DNA from: Euryarchaeota archaeon UBA105
GTDB lineage: Archaea > Thermoplasmatota > Poseidoniia > Poseidoniales > Thalassarchaeaceae
Assembly (NCBI GenBank): GCA_002496905.1
Contig: DALV01000094.1
Coordinates: 2,057-17,740, forward strand
Direction of reading: 5' to 3'
Length of the DNA stretch: 15,684 nt
Shown here: positions 6,616 through 13,812 of the stretch, piece after piece
How the letters are laid out: each line of letters starts with the position of its first letter
Position numbering within the stretch: the first letter of the stretch is position 1
Made by a program: the position numbers and the translations under genes
The notes under the pieces: model-generated
Told to the model about the DNA's origin: nothing
What the model saw: the letters and a program-made list of their open reading frames with translations, nothing else
The model's database searches: none

Positions 6616-8693
6616 TCTTCAAAACGCTGTGGGCCCCACAACATTCGAGCACCGATGGCTAAGCCTGCGAGGACTAGAAAAACACCAAGAATCACTTGAA
6701 GAGGTCCTGAGTCAGGATTGACGATAATATTGGAATCAATAGTAATTGATTTGTCCTTCTGTTCGCTATCTTCCCATTCTAAGCGAAGGGGTAATTCTCC
6801 GGCCCCTTCAAGTGGAATTACCAATGAAATTCCAACCACACCTGGACCTACGGAAGTTGCCCAGGGTATGTTGACGTAATCTGAACAAAGTTCTCCGCTA
6901 CACAGTCTACCTACCGCTGGATCCCCCCCAATATTCTGTACTACTGCGTATAATTCGATAGTTTCGCCAACTGTCGGAGTGCCATCGTAGCTTACGTTCC
7001 AAATGCTGATTTTGGCGCCCGGAGATGGTTGTACCCCAATTGAAAAAGAGAGCACGTTCATGTTGTCTTTTGAATCCCAGGCCATCAAGATAAACCAGTG
7101 ACTACCGGCTTCCAATGGTTCGATTTCAAAAGTTTCTATATCCGCAAATGATTGGTTTTCAAATTGTGCTTCTTGGTTCAATATGAATGTCCACCTGGTG
7201 CCATAAATAGAATCCAAATCATCGTAAGAATTGCTTAGGTTAACAGTAATTAGTTCATCAGCCCTAGCGGGTTGTTCAGCAGAAATCATAACATCATTTG
7301 AGTAAATGTCTGGGAGAATTGTTGGGCCTGCACCGTCAAGGACAAAAATTACCCAATCCTGATGTACGGAGTTGCCTGCATCATCTGCAACCATCAGATG
7401 AAGTGAGTAAGTTGTTGCAGGTTTTGACTGATGGCGATCTGTAATCTCTAGATTCATGTTGTTTACATTTTCACCTTGCGGGAAGCGACTTTGAGCGAAC
7501 ATCTGATTCCAATCTATATGCCTCCATTCACTACTTCGATTACTTGTAATCTCAATTGTCGTATCCAATCCTGATTCATCTGAAGCAGAGATGTTAATCT
7601 GTAAAATATCCTCGCTTCCGATTTCGATAATTCCATCGCTAATATCGATTGCAACCTCTCCATTCTCAGTAGATTGGGCAACAAAGGATGCTTCCCAGAT
7701 GGGAGATTCTCCATCGATTACGACATTTTCGTACCACTGACTAGTTGAACCAAATTGGTCTGTACATTTTACCACTGTGCTTAGTACATCCCCATGACTG
7801 AAATTGAATTCAGATGGAGTAATGGAAACAAAAGGCTGGTCGCTGCTAAGCACAATTGAGCCATTATTGCTGAATGCCCAACTTATCACAGTATCATCTA
7901 GGTGGCTATCAACACAGTTTACCTCGTAAGTCGTAGATCTATCTAGTGCGACTTGTGTACTGCTACTCAAACGGTTTGCGACGATATTCGGTGGCGAGTT
8001 TTCACCCAAACTGATTCTGATATCGCTTGCTACTGGAACGGCAGAGCGATTGACTGTGAACTCGCCGGGCGATCCCTCGATTACATCTGCCATCGCTGAG
8101 TAGCGGTATTCATATGGGCTTGGCAGGAAGATTGTGAGAGGGACTTCTTCCACTCCCGCGCCAGTGCGCGGTAGGTCGAGCAGGCGAGTACTACGACCGT
8201 CAGTAGCGCCTGCAAGCTCTACTATTTCGGTCCAGCCCCACGAACCATTTCGGAACATCACAGGACCGGGACTTGGTGGGTTGGCAATGATTGTGATATT
8301 GGTTGGTTCGAATGCTTCGTGGTCAAGCATGCAGCATCCCGCGCGCTCGGAATTATTCCATGCGCGATTCTCCAAATATGGGGTGAATAGGTCAATTTCA
8401 CTCTGGTTAAGATAGTCATCGCCATCTCCGAGATACATATCTATTTGCTTACGAATGCCTAATCCTGGATGGACAAGATGTCCTGTTCCGTGGTAATCGG
8501 ATATGGAGAGGTTGAGAGTCCAAGTCGCTGTGATGTTTGAGTTTATCATCAGCGGGTCATGGATTTCCAGTGTCGCCCAACCGTCGTATGGGTCGAGGTC
8601 CTCTGGAATACCGTGTGCGTCCGCGCTCACGATTGGAATGAGTGGAGTCAACATCAACATCGTCAACAGTATTGCGAGTGTGGTTCGATTCAT
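6612..8693 (-). CDS. Exported membrane-anchored protein with Ig-like/CARDB-type domains
   Basis: A 693-residue secreted protein. Residues 1-25 form a signal peptide (MNRTTLAILL, hydrophobic stretch, then SADA). The long extracellular part is Asn/Ser/Asp-rich with many N-x-S/T sequons. A C-terminal helix at about 664-686 precedes a basic WGPQRFED tail, so the protein is anchored with its bulk outside. Beta-sandwich features recur: CVDS...VVKCTDQFGS (about 260-316), ISASDESGLDTTIEITS (368-384), LMVADDAGNS (433-442). A CARDB-like segment starts near 560 (VSYDGTPTVGETIELYAVVQNIGG). GDGDDYLNQSE (89-99) resembles an incomplete EF-hand or dockerin loop. Adjacent Cys120-Cys121 is unusual. The ATG at 8693 directly abuts the TGA of the upstream kinase, with an SD-like GGAAGTGA eight bases before, so the two are almost certainly co-transcribed. 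Ligand and role are unknown; adhesion or envelope function is inferred. Confidence 0.85.
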   Translation of the reverse strand: MNRTTLAILLTMLMLTPLIPIVSADAHGIPEDLDPYDGWATLEIHDPLMINSNITATWTLNLSISDYHGTGHLVHPGLGIRKQIDMYLGDGDDYLNQSEIDLFTPYLENRAWNNSERAGCCMLDHEAFEPTNITIIANPPSPGPVMFRNGSWGWTEIVELAGATDGRSTRLLDLPRTGAGVEEVPLTIFLPSPYEYRYSAMADVIEGSPGEFTVNRSAVPVASDIRISLGENSPPNIVANRLSSSTQVALDRSTTYEVNCVDSHLDDTVISWAFSNNGSIVLSSDQPFVSITPSEFNFSHGDVLSTVVKCTDQFGSTSQWYENVVIDGESPIWEASFVAQSTENGEVAIDISDGIIEIGSEDILQINISASDESGLDTTIEITSNRSSEWRHIDWNQMFAQSRFPQGENVNNMNLEITDRHQSKPATTYSLHLMVADDAGNSVHQDWVIFVLDGAGPTILPDIYSNDVMISAEQPARADELITVNLSNSYDDLDSIYGTRWTFILNQEAQFENQSFADIETFEIEPLEAGSHWFILMAWDSKDNMNVLSFSIGVQPSPGAKISIWNVSYDGTPTVGETIELYAVVQNIGGDPAVGRLCSGELCSDYVNIPWATSVGPGVVGISLVIPLEGAGELPLRLEWEDSEQKDKSITIDSNIIVNPDSGPLQVILGVFLVLAGLAIGARMLWGPQRFED

Positions 8694-9677
8694 TCATTCA
8701 CTTCCGGGGTTGATGATTGTTGAGCCATCGAAGTCGACGGCGAGTGGAATAATTCGGTGGCTATCGCCTAGTTCTGCTGTGAGTTGGGCTCGTAATCCAG
8801 CATCGCCATGAGCGAGGAAGAATCCCCCGCCTCCGGCGCCGAGGAGTTTTGCTCCGCTGGCGCCAAGTGCGAGTATTCTGTCGTGTAGAGCATCAAGTTC
8901 CTCGTTTGAAACACTGGCAGTAATTCCACGCTTGGCCTGCCAAGCGGCCTCGAGTAGCGCACCAAGCCCAGCCAAGTCTCCACATTCTAATTGGGCTTGG
9001 GCCTCGTCTGCTTGTGCGCGAATGGCGCGCAGCCTCGCAAGTCTATCTGCTTCATCTTCGGGTGATTCCGACAGCACCGAACTCGCCCGACGACTCATGC
9101 CAGTGAAGACAAGAGTGAATTCTGATTCAAGTCGCTCGAGGACATCATCTGCCAAATCGAGCGGTTCGACAAGGACTCCATCAGACCCAAATGAAATCGA
9201 ATTGACACCGCCAAAAGCTGCTGCGTACTGGTCTTGCCGCCCTATTGGTTGGCCAAGAATATCAATCTCAATTTTGCAAGCTTCTTCGGCTAATTGCCTT
9301 GCAGAGACTTCTCTTCCAGCAAAATTGTGTAGAGCGTTCAGAAGGCCCACAGTTACGGTGGATGAGGAACCCAAACCTGTTCCGCGAGATGGTATGTCGG
9401 CGATGGTGGTGATTTCGACTCCCGAGGTTACTCCAGTCATTCTCATGGCTTCACGGACTAATTCGTGTTCAATTTCCTCAAAATTATCGACTAATTCCAT
9501 TTTTGAGTAAGATACTCGGACCATATCATCAAATCGAGCATTTACAGTTACATGGATGTAACGGTTTAACGCCAAAGAGGTGACACGTCCACCGTTTTCC
9601 TCTGAATTAGCGAACCAATCAAGATCGGTTCCACCTCCGCAGAAAGACACCCGCACTGGCGTACGCGAGATAATCAT
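8694..9677 (-). CDS. GHMP-family sugar kinase, HddA-like (heptose 7-phosphate kinase-like)
   Basis: A 327-residue cytosolic kinase whose N-terminus MIISRTPVRVSFCGGGTDL is characteristic of the GHMP subgroup that includes D-glycero-D-manno-heptose 7-phosphate kinase (HddA) and related sugar kinases. The ATP-binding loop IPSRGTGLGSSSTVTVGLLNAL spans about 95-116, GRQDQYAAAFGGVNSI (147-161) is the family's substrate/catalytic segment, and the glycine-rich motif 3 GASGAKLLGAGGGGFFLAHG lies at about 272-291. By analogy it phosphorylates a sugar feeding nucleotide-sugar and surface glycan synthesis; the exact sugar is not fixed by the sequence. No other nucleotide-heptose genes are in the window. 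The stop codon abuts the start of an exported protein, hinting that the glycan and the surface protein may be connected. The ATG at 9677 has no SD and opens the minus-strand unit. Confidence 0.88.
   Translation of the reverse strand: MIISRTPVRVSFCGGGTDLDWFANSEENGGRVTSLALNRYIHVTVNARFDDMVRVSYSKMELVDNFEEIEHELVREAMRMTGVTSGVEITTIADIPSRGTGLGSSSTVTVGLLNALHNFAGREVSARQLAEEACKIEIDILGQPIGRQDQYAAAFGGVNSISFGSDGVLVEPLDLADDVLERLESEFTLVFTGMSRRASSVLSESPEDEADRLARLRAIRAQADEAQAQLECGDLAGLGALLEAAWQAKRGITASVSNEELDALHDRILALGASGAKLLGAGGGGFFLAHGDAGLRAQLTAELGDSHRIIPLAVDFDGSTIINPGSE
8698..8705 (-). promoter_or_regulatory. SD-like site for the exported protein
   Basis: GGAAGTGA on the minus strand is one base from the ideal GGAGGTGA. 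It lies in the last codons of the kinase gene, just before the abutting TGA-ATG. It supports start 8693 over the out-of-frame ATG at 8697 and suggests translational coupling. Confidence 0.45.
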
Positions 9678-9729
9678 CGACTATTCGGCGCAATCATCCG
9701 ACTTCAAGACGACGGAGAACGGTTTGGGC

Positions 9730-9739
9730 TAATTTAACC
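9730..9739 (+). promoter_or_regulatory. Possible TATA box in the kinase/pyrB divergent gap
   Basis: CTAATTTAAC lies in the 113-bp gap between the divergent kinase and pyrB genes, the longest gene-free stretch here. Transcription about 25 bp downstream (near 9760) would give pyrB a short leader of about 30 bases carrying its SD. The core AATTTAA is nearly symmetrical and could also serve the kinase with a longer leader. The rest of the gap shows no clear structure. Confidence 0.4.
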
Positions 9740-9778
9740 AAGGGTAAGGGCTATCAAATGGCGGCGTTGGGATTCGTC

Positions 9779-9785
9779 GGAGGAG
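9779..9785 (+). promoter_or_regulatory. SD site deciding the pyrB start
   Basis: GGAGGAG ends five bases before the ATG at 9791. It selects that start over the in-frame ATG at 9758, which would translate through this SD and add 11 residues not expected in the family. Confidence 0.6.
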
Positions 9786-9790
9786 AAGGT

Positions 9791-10723
9791 ATGAGCGACC
9801 TGATTACCATGGACGATCTAAGCAATGACATGATCTTGGAAATACTCGATGCGGCTGAAAGGTTGTTACCAGTCGCAAATGGAGATGTATACGCTCCATT
9901 ACTGCAAGGAAAGGTACTTGGTAACTTATTCTTTGAGAATTCTACCCGAACTAGAATGTCTTTCGAATCAGCCATGAAGAGACTCGGGGGTGAAGTGGTA
10001 AACCTTAGTTCTGTAGGCTCAAGTGTCGCCAAGGGAGAGACGCTGTACGATACCATGCAAATGGTTGATGGTTACTCAGACATAGCAGTAATTCGTCATC
10101 CTCGACAAGGCGCTGCACAATATAGTGCAGACGCGATTGGAATCCCAGTTCTAAACGCAGGCGATGGAGCGGGAAACCATCCAACTCAAACAATGCTTGA
10201 CCTATTCACGATTCGACAAGCCCATGGAAGCCTGGAAGGATTGAATGTTGTATTAGTAGGCGACCTTCGCTTTGGAAGAACTACTCACTCCTTATCCCAT
10301 GCACTGGTTAGATTCGGGGCCAAGTTAACCCTAGTCTCACCCGAAAGTCTACGGATGCCGACTGAAATCATCGGCGATTTGCAATCTCACGGTTCTGATG
10401 TTGTCGAAAGTGAGAATTTGGCTGGAGCGATTGCAGATGCGGATGTCATCTACATGACCCGAATACAAAAGGAGAGATTCCCTGATGAAGATGAGTATGC
10501 AAAGGTCGCAGGAATCTACAAAATGACTGCGGATGACTTGGCTGTAGCCAAAGCAGGGATGATTGTAATGCATCCACTTCCTCGAGTCGACGAAATAGAC
10601 CCGAGCGTCGACTCGACCCAACACGCGAGATATTTCCAACAAGCCTTCAATGGCGTTCCAACAAGAATGGCTCTTCTTTGCAGAAGTCTCGGCGTTGAAG
10701 TTCCAAAGGAGGTTGGCGAATGA
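9791..10723 (+). CDS. pyrB: Aspartate carbamoyltransferase, catalytic subunit
   Basis: PyrB makes N-carbamoyl-aspartate from carbamoyl phosphate and aspartate, the first committed pyrimidine step. From ATG 9791 it has 310 residues, the normal size. The phosphate-binding loop FFENSTRTRMSFESAM has STRTR at residues 51-55. VGSSVAKGET (about 75-84) holds the Ser/Lys contributed across the subunit interface. IRHP (about 101-104), HPTQTMLDLF (130-139) and MTRIQKERF follow, and HPLPRVDEI near residue 270 closes the aspartate site. The start is supported by GGAGGAG and by MSDLITMDDLS matching the family N-terminus; ATG 9758 is the alternative. It overlaps pyrI by 4 bp, as expected for a PyrB-PyrI holoenzyme made in fixed ratio. 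An unusually strong inverted repeat lies in its 3' part (10582-10616). Confidence 0.97.
   Translation: MSDLITMDDLSNDMILEILDAAERLLPVANGDVYAPLLQGKVLGNLFFENSTRTRMSFESAMKRLGGEVVNLSSVGSSVAKGETLYDTMQMVDGYSDIAVIRHPRQGAAQYSADAIGIPVLNAGDGAGNHPTQTMLDLFTIRQAHGSLEGLNVVLVGDLRFGRTTHSLSHALVRFGAKLTLVSPESLRMPTEIIGDLQSHGSDVVESENLAGAIADADVIYMTRIQKERFPDEDEYAKVAGIYKMTADDLAVAKAGMIVMHPLPRVDEIDPSVDSTQHARYFQQAFNGVPTRMALLCRSLGVEVPKEVGE
10582..10616 (+). repeat. Perfect 11-bp inverted repeat inside pyrB
   Basis: TCGAGTCGACG (10582-10592) and CGTCGACTCGA (10606-10616) are exact reverse complements separated by 13 bases. They code for parts of PRVDE and SVDST near the PyrB C-terminus. The mRNA could form a stable stem-loop about 100 bases before the pyrI start. 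Each arm also contains the GTCGAC palindrome. Confidence 0.6.
10705..10712 (+). promoter_or_regulatory. SD site for pyrI inside the pyrB end
   Basis: AAAGGAGG lies in the last codons of pyrB and ends seven bases before the pyrI ATG (10720). With the ATGA overlap this indicates coupled translation and favours start 10720 over the in-frame ATG nine bases later. Confidence 0.7.
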
Positions 10724-11187
10724 GTGAGATGAGACGAGTTACTGCAATATGCAATGGAACCGTAGTCGACCACATTCCAGCAGGAAAGGCATTGCAAGTA
10801 ATGCAAATGCTGAGAGTGGACATAGGCCGATCTAATCCAATTAGTTTGGTAATGAATGTTCCAAGTGGAAAGGCTGGTCGAAAGGATGTATTGAAAATCG
10901 AAGACCGCGAATTAACTCAGGAAGAGTTGGATAGACTCGCACTGATTGCTCCAAACGCTTCAGTTGCGATTATTCGAAATTACAGCGTGGCTGAAAAACG
11001 CCAAATCGAGCTCGGTTCAGAATTGGTAAATATCGCTCGATGTTCATTCTGGAATTGTATAACCCAAAACTCACGAGAACCACTACCTCACAAGTTGCGA
11101 GTGATTTCCGCTAATCCACTTGACCTAAGGTGCTCATATTGCGGTCGCTCTCAATCGATTGAAGAATTGGCCGAATCAATCCTATGA
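10720..11187 (+). CDS. pyrI: Aspartate carbamoyltransferase, regulatory subunit
   Basis: PyrI is the non-catalytic chain of class-B aspartate carbamoyltransferase; it binds nucleotide effectors and links PyrB trimers. At 155 residues it is a normal length. The N-terminal allosteric domain has GTVVDHIPAGKALQVMQML (about 13-31), a typical nucleotide-site segment, followed by VMNVPSGKAGRKDVLKIE. The C-terminal zinc domain carries four cysteines in the family pattern: Cys108-x4-Cys113 and Cys138-x2-Cys141. The ATG overlaps the pyrB TGA and is preceded by a strong SD in pyrB. Feedback control by CTP or other nucleotides is family knowledge, not visible here. Confidence 0.96.
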   Translation: MSEMRRVTAICNGTVVDHIPAGKALQVMQMLRVDIGRSNPISLVMNVPSGKAGRKDVLKIEDRELTQEELDRLALIAPNASVAIIRNYSVAEKRQIELGSELVNIARCSFWNCITQNSREPLPHKLRVISANPLDLRCSYCGRSQSIEELAESIL

Positions 11188-11196
11188 GGCCTCCGA

Positions 11197-11595
11197 ATGG
11201 TCAGAATAGAAGCGGTCTATGACGGCAATCTGAGATGCTCTGCAACACACATACCCTCTGGTCAAACATTGGTCACAGATGCTCCGGTTGACAACATGGG
11301 AAAGGGTCAGTCCTTTTCTCCGACTGACCTTTTGGCTACATCTATGTTGAATTGCATGATGACGATTATTGCTATAGCCGCAGATTCTAGAAAATTAGAC
11401 GTTAGCGGAATGAGTGGTTCAGTAGAGAAACATATGGCTTCAGGCCCCCGTAGAGTATCGAAGTTGGAAGTTCAAATCTCCTTACCTACAGACCTGAATA
11501 GTGAAGACCGAGCGTGGTTAATCAAGCGAGGCTTGGCTTGTCCTGTTCACAAATCGGTTAGTCGAGAAATGGAAGTGGAAGTCAAATTCTACTGA
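11197..11595 (+). CDS. OsmC/Ohr-family protein
   Basis: A 132-residue OsmC-type protein, a family of dimeric thiol peroxidases acting on hydroperoxides and related small proteins. The two family cysteines are in place: Cys53 in SPTDLLATSMLNCMMTI and Cys115 in RGLACPVHKSVS. Between them lie a central helix and the strands VSGMSGSVEKHM and VSKLEVQISLP. This matches the short YhfA-like/archaeal OsmC form. The start nine bases after pyrI has a weak GAGG (11186-11189) seven bases ahead, so it is probably the last co-transcribed gene of the pyrBI unit. A link to pyrimidine synthesis is not evident. Organic peroxide detoxification is inferred from family membership. Confidence 0.88.
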   Translation: MVRIEAVYDGNLRCSATHIPSGQTLVTDAPVDNMGKGQSFSPTDLLATSMLNCMMTIIAIAADSRKLDVSGMSGSVEKHMASGPRRVSKLEVQISLPTDLNSEDRAWLIKRGLACPVHKSVSREMEVEVKFY

Positions 11596-11600
11596 AAATT

Positions 11601-11641
11601 AGTGCATTTACAAGCCATCATCATACAACTATTGATGCACT
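11601..11641. repeat. Inverted repeat upstream of the CoA-transferase gene
   Basis: AGTGCAT (11601-11607) and ATGCACT (11635-11641) are exact inverted copies 27 bp apart, filling most of the 65-bp gap before the CoA-transferase ATG. The spacing would suit two half-sites of a regulator, but 7-bp matches can arise by chance. I saw no clear TATA box or strong SD in this gap. Confidence 0.3.
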
Positions 11642-11660
11642 TTATCATCAAGCGGGATAT

Positions 11661-12698
11661 ATGTTTAGACCTTTAGAGGGTGTAAGGGTTCTCGATTTAT
11701 CCAGAGTATTAGCTGGACCATATACTGCAAAGTTACTTTCTGATTTAGGAGCAACGGTTCTGAGAGTTGAAGCGCCTTGGGGTGATGATACCAGAGGATG
11801 GGGACCTCCATTTACGGAAATTGAAAATGAACAGGTTGCAGCATATTGGACTTCTGTGAATTTAGGAAAATCAGTAATTAGAAAGAATCTCAAGATTGAA
11901 ACCGATTTGGAAGATGTCAGAAGATTGATTTCCGATTCAGACATAATTATCGAAAATTTCCGCCCTGGTAAATCCGAAGAATGGTTTAGGCCATGGCCTG
12001 AAAATGCGATTGTTTGCAGCATTAGCGCCTACGGAAATGACGGACCGAGATCTAGAGAAGGTGGTTACGACATTGTGATGCAGGCCCGTAGTGGATTGAT
12101 GTCGATTACAGGTGACGAAAATGGAAATACCGCTAAGGTTGGAGTTGCAGTAATTGATGTTGCAACCGGATTGCATGCTAGTTCTGCAATTCTTGCAGCC
12201 CTTTACAGAAGGGAGAAAGAAGGAATAGGTGCCAGACTGACCTTATCACTATGGGATTGTGCTCTGGATTTGTTAGTTAATCAAGCCCAGAACGCGATAA
12301 TTTCTGAAATTAATCCTACAACTATGGGGACCTCTCATCCAAATCTAGTACCCTATCGAGCCTATGCAACTTTAGACGGTGAATTTGTTATTGCAGTCGG
12401 CTCAGATGAGCAATGGATTAAGTTGGTCGAAGCATTGGGATTAGAAATTCCAGAAGATTCTAATTGGTCCAAAAATGCCCAACGTGTCGAAGATAGAGTA
12501 TTGGTAGATGATTTAATTTCAAAATCTGTAATTGAATTCACATCTAGTGAATTGGAAGCTATACTCGATGGTATTCCATGCGCACCTGTAAATTCAATCA
12601 AAAAGGCATTATCTGATCCACATTCTATCGAAAGAGGCATGTTAGATTCTACCGCAGGAATAAATCACGTATCCAGCCCTCATCGATTCCACAGTTGA
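11661..12698 (+). CDS. CoA-transferase family III (CaiB/BaiF-type), shortened C-terminus
   Basis: A 345-residue class III CoA-transferase, which moves CoA between carboxylic acids through an aspartyl-CoA thioester. The N-terminal signature is clear: PLEGVRVLDLSRVLAGPYTAKLLSDLGATVLRVE. It is followed by SVNLGKSVI and IIIENFRPG. The catalytic aspartate is Asp137 in GGYDIVMQARSGLMSITG, and DVATGLHASSAILAALYRRE is also typical. Near the C-terminus APVNSI..ALSDPH..ERGML is normal, but the protein stops 12 residues after the conserved-looking VSSPHRF region. It lacks the usual tail (about 30-45 residues, ending with aP-LG-H-like sequence). I saw no continuation in the other plus-strand frames, and the convergent thiolase gene begins 4 bp later. 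The substrate cannot be told. Upstream are OsmC and an inverted repeat. Confidence 0.88.
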   Translation: MFRPLEGVRVLDLSRVLAGPYTAKLLSDLGATVLRVEAPWGDDTRGWGPPFTEIENEQVAAYWTSVNLGKSVIRKNLKIETDLEDVRRLISDSDIIIENFRPGKSEEWFRPWPENAIVCSISAYGNDGPRSREGGYDIVMQARSGLMSITGDENGNTAKVGVAVIDVATGLHASSAILAALYRREKEGIGARLTLSLWDCALDLLVNQAQNAIISEINPTTMGTSHPNLVPYRAYATLDGEFVIAVGSDEQWIKLVEALGLEIPEDSNWSKNAQRVEDRVLVDDLISKSVIEFTSSELEAILDGIPCAPVNSIKKALSDPHSIERGMLDSTAGINHVSSPHRFHS

Positions 12699-12702
12699 TG
12701 GA

Positions 12703-13707
12703 TCATAGAGAGGATTCCGCTAACCATTCTTTCATAATACAGGATTGGCAGATTGGACGACTTGTTATTTCTCCACATTGTTGACAGTTTGTTATATCCG
12801 ACTGATGGCTCCCTCTTGCCTCTCGGTGTAACTCCCTAATCTGTTCCAAAGCGTGCAGTAATCCGTGACGTGCCCCCGGACTTTGGGCCTCCAAAGAGGC
12901 TACTATTGCGCGGCTTTGTTGTCTCATTGCTCCAGGTGCATGAGGACAATCTCCGTGATGAATTGGAAGACCCTTGGAGAAGGCATAAGCATGAATTTCC
13001 TGTTCAGGCACCCAACGTAAAGGAACTATACGCGGTGCTAGTCCTTCGATTGGAGTGTCTGTGTGTGGGGCGAGTCTAACACTTCTTTCTATCTCACCCT
13101 TCTGCAAATTCATCAATATTGATTGAGCCATATCGTCGAGGTTATGCCCTAGTGCCATAACATCTGCTTGCACCTTTTCGGCAAGGGCGTTGAGACTTTG
13201 CCTACGAAAAACACCACAATATGAGCAAGGCATCATTCCTTTTGCCTCATCATGATTATTGGCAATAATCGGCATTCTTTGTACAACCTCGTCCATTCTT
13301 TCGTAACCCATTTCTTCGTAAGATAAAGTAACAAATTCGATTGATAAGGATTCGGCTAATTCCCTTGCACATTCCAATGAAGGTGATCTGTATCCATCTA
13401 TTCCCTCATCAACACAACCGGCGATGATTTTCACATCGCGTCTCTTTCCAATAATATCCACCAGCATATCCAATAAGACTGCTGAATCCTTGCCACCGGA
13501 GATGCATGCTAAGATTGTGTATGGCCGACCATCCTCATGATTGGCGTTTTTGGGCAAGACTAGTTGACTACGCAAATCCTTGGACACTCTCTTTCTAATC
13601 GATTGCCTAAGGTGATAGGCGCAGAAGTGTTGGCCACTGTATTCTTGATGCAATATAGCAGGCTTATCACAGCGACTGCAAGTCTCTATGTCGATACCTG
13701 CGGCCAT
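12703..13707 (-). CDS. ncsA: tRNA 2-thiolation enzyme (NcsA/TtuA/CTU1 family)
   Basis: This PP-loop ATPase adenylates and thiolates uridine in tRNA (wobble U34 for NcsA/CTU1, U54 for TtuA). From ATG 13707 it has 334 residues, close to the family size. An N-terminal zinc finger uses Cys10, Cys13, Cys29 and His32 (CSRC...CAYH). The PP-loop SGGKDS is at 70-75. CSYC gives Cys161 and Cys164, and HGDCPHAP gives Cys254; these match the three iron-sulfur cluster cysteines of TtuA-type enzymes. GHNLDDMAQ follows the CSYC pair, and a C-terminal zinc ribbon has cysteines 308, 311, 320 and 323. A GTG at 13803 would add 32 residues unlike the family, so ATG 13707 is preferred. The sulfur-carrier partner is not in the window. 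Which uridine it modifies cannot be decided here. Confidence 0.92.
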   Translation of the reverse strand: MAAGIDIETCSRCDKPAILHQEYSGQHFCAYHLRQSIRKRVSKDLRSQLVLPKNANHEDGRPYTILACISGGKDSAVLLDMLVDIIGKRRDVKIIAGCVDEGIDGYRSPSLECARELAESLSIEFVTLSYEEMGYERMDEVVQRMPIIANNHDEAKGMMPCSYCGVFRRQSLNALAEKVQADVMALGHNLDDMAQSILMNLQKGEIERSVRLAPHTDTPIEGLAPRIVPLRWVPEQEIHAYAFSKGLPIHHGDCPHAPGAMRQQSRAIVASLEAQSPGARHGLLHALEQIRELHREARGSHQSDITNCQQCGEITSRPICQSCIMKEWLAESSL

Positions 13708-13782
13708 GACCTGCGGGCTGACCTCTGTGGCTTGAACCCAACTGATACTGCATGTAGAATGTGAATAAGGCCAATCGGTGCA

Positions 13783-13788
13783 TATATT
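13783..13788 (+). promoter_or_regulatory. Possible TATA box for the small membrane protein
   Basis: TATATT, centred about 28 bp before the ATG at 13813, fits a leaderless transcript; no SD precedes that ATG. Read on the other strand (AATATA) it could also start a message for the tRNA-thiolation gene with a leader of about 50 bases. Confidence 0.4.
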
Positions 13789-13812
13789 GGCGATATTTTT
13801 CACAACCTTACC

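Noticed and set aside
8932..9510. A 192-codon open frame on the plus strand, opposite the sugar kinase
   Set aside because: Ser/Arg/Ala-rich low-complexity translation typical of an antisense shadow; the kinase on the other strand has all family motifs.
9758..9790. Upstream pyrB start at ATG 9758
   Set aside because: It would place the SD within the coding region and add 11 residues absent from the family; kept only as an alternative because a TATA-like box lies about 24 bp upstream.
11186..11193. 8-bp palindrome GAGGCCTC at the pyrI/osmC junction
   Set aside because: Short enough to occur by chance; it merely contains the weak SD of the OsmC gene.
13708..13803. N-terminal extension of the tRNA-thiolation enzyme from a GTG at 13803
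   Set aside because: The 32 added residues do not resemble the family, and the region is better explained as promoter DNA shared with the small membrane protein gene.
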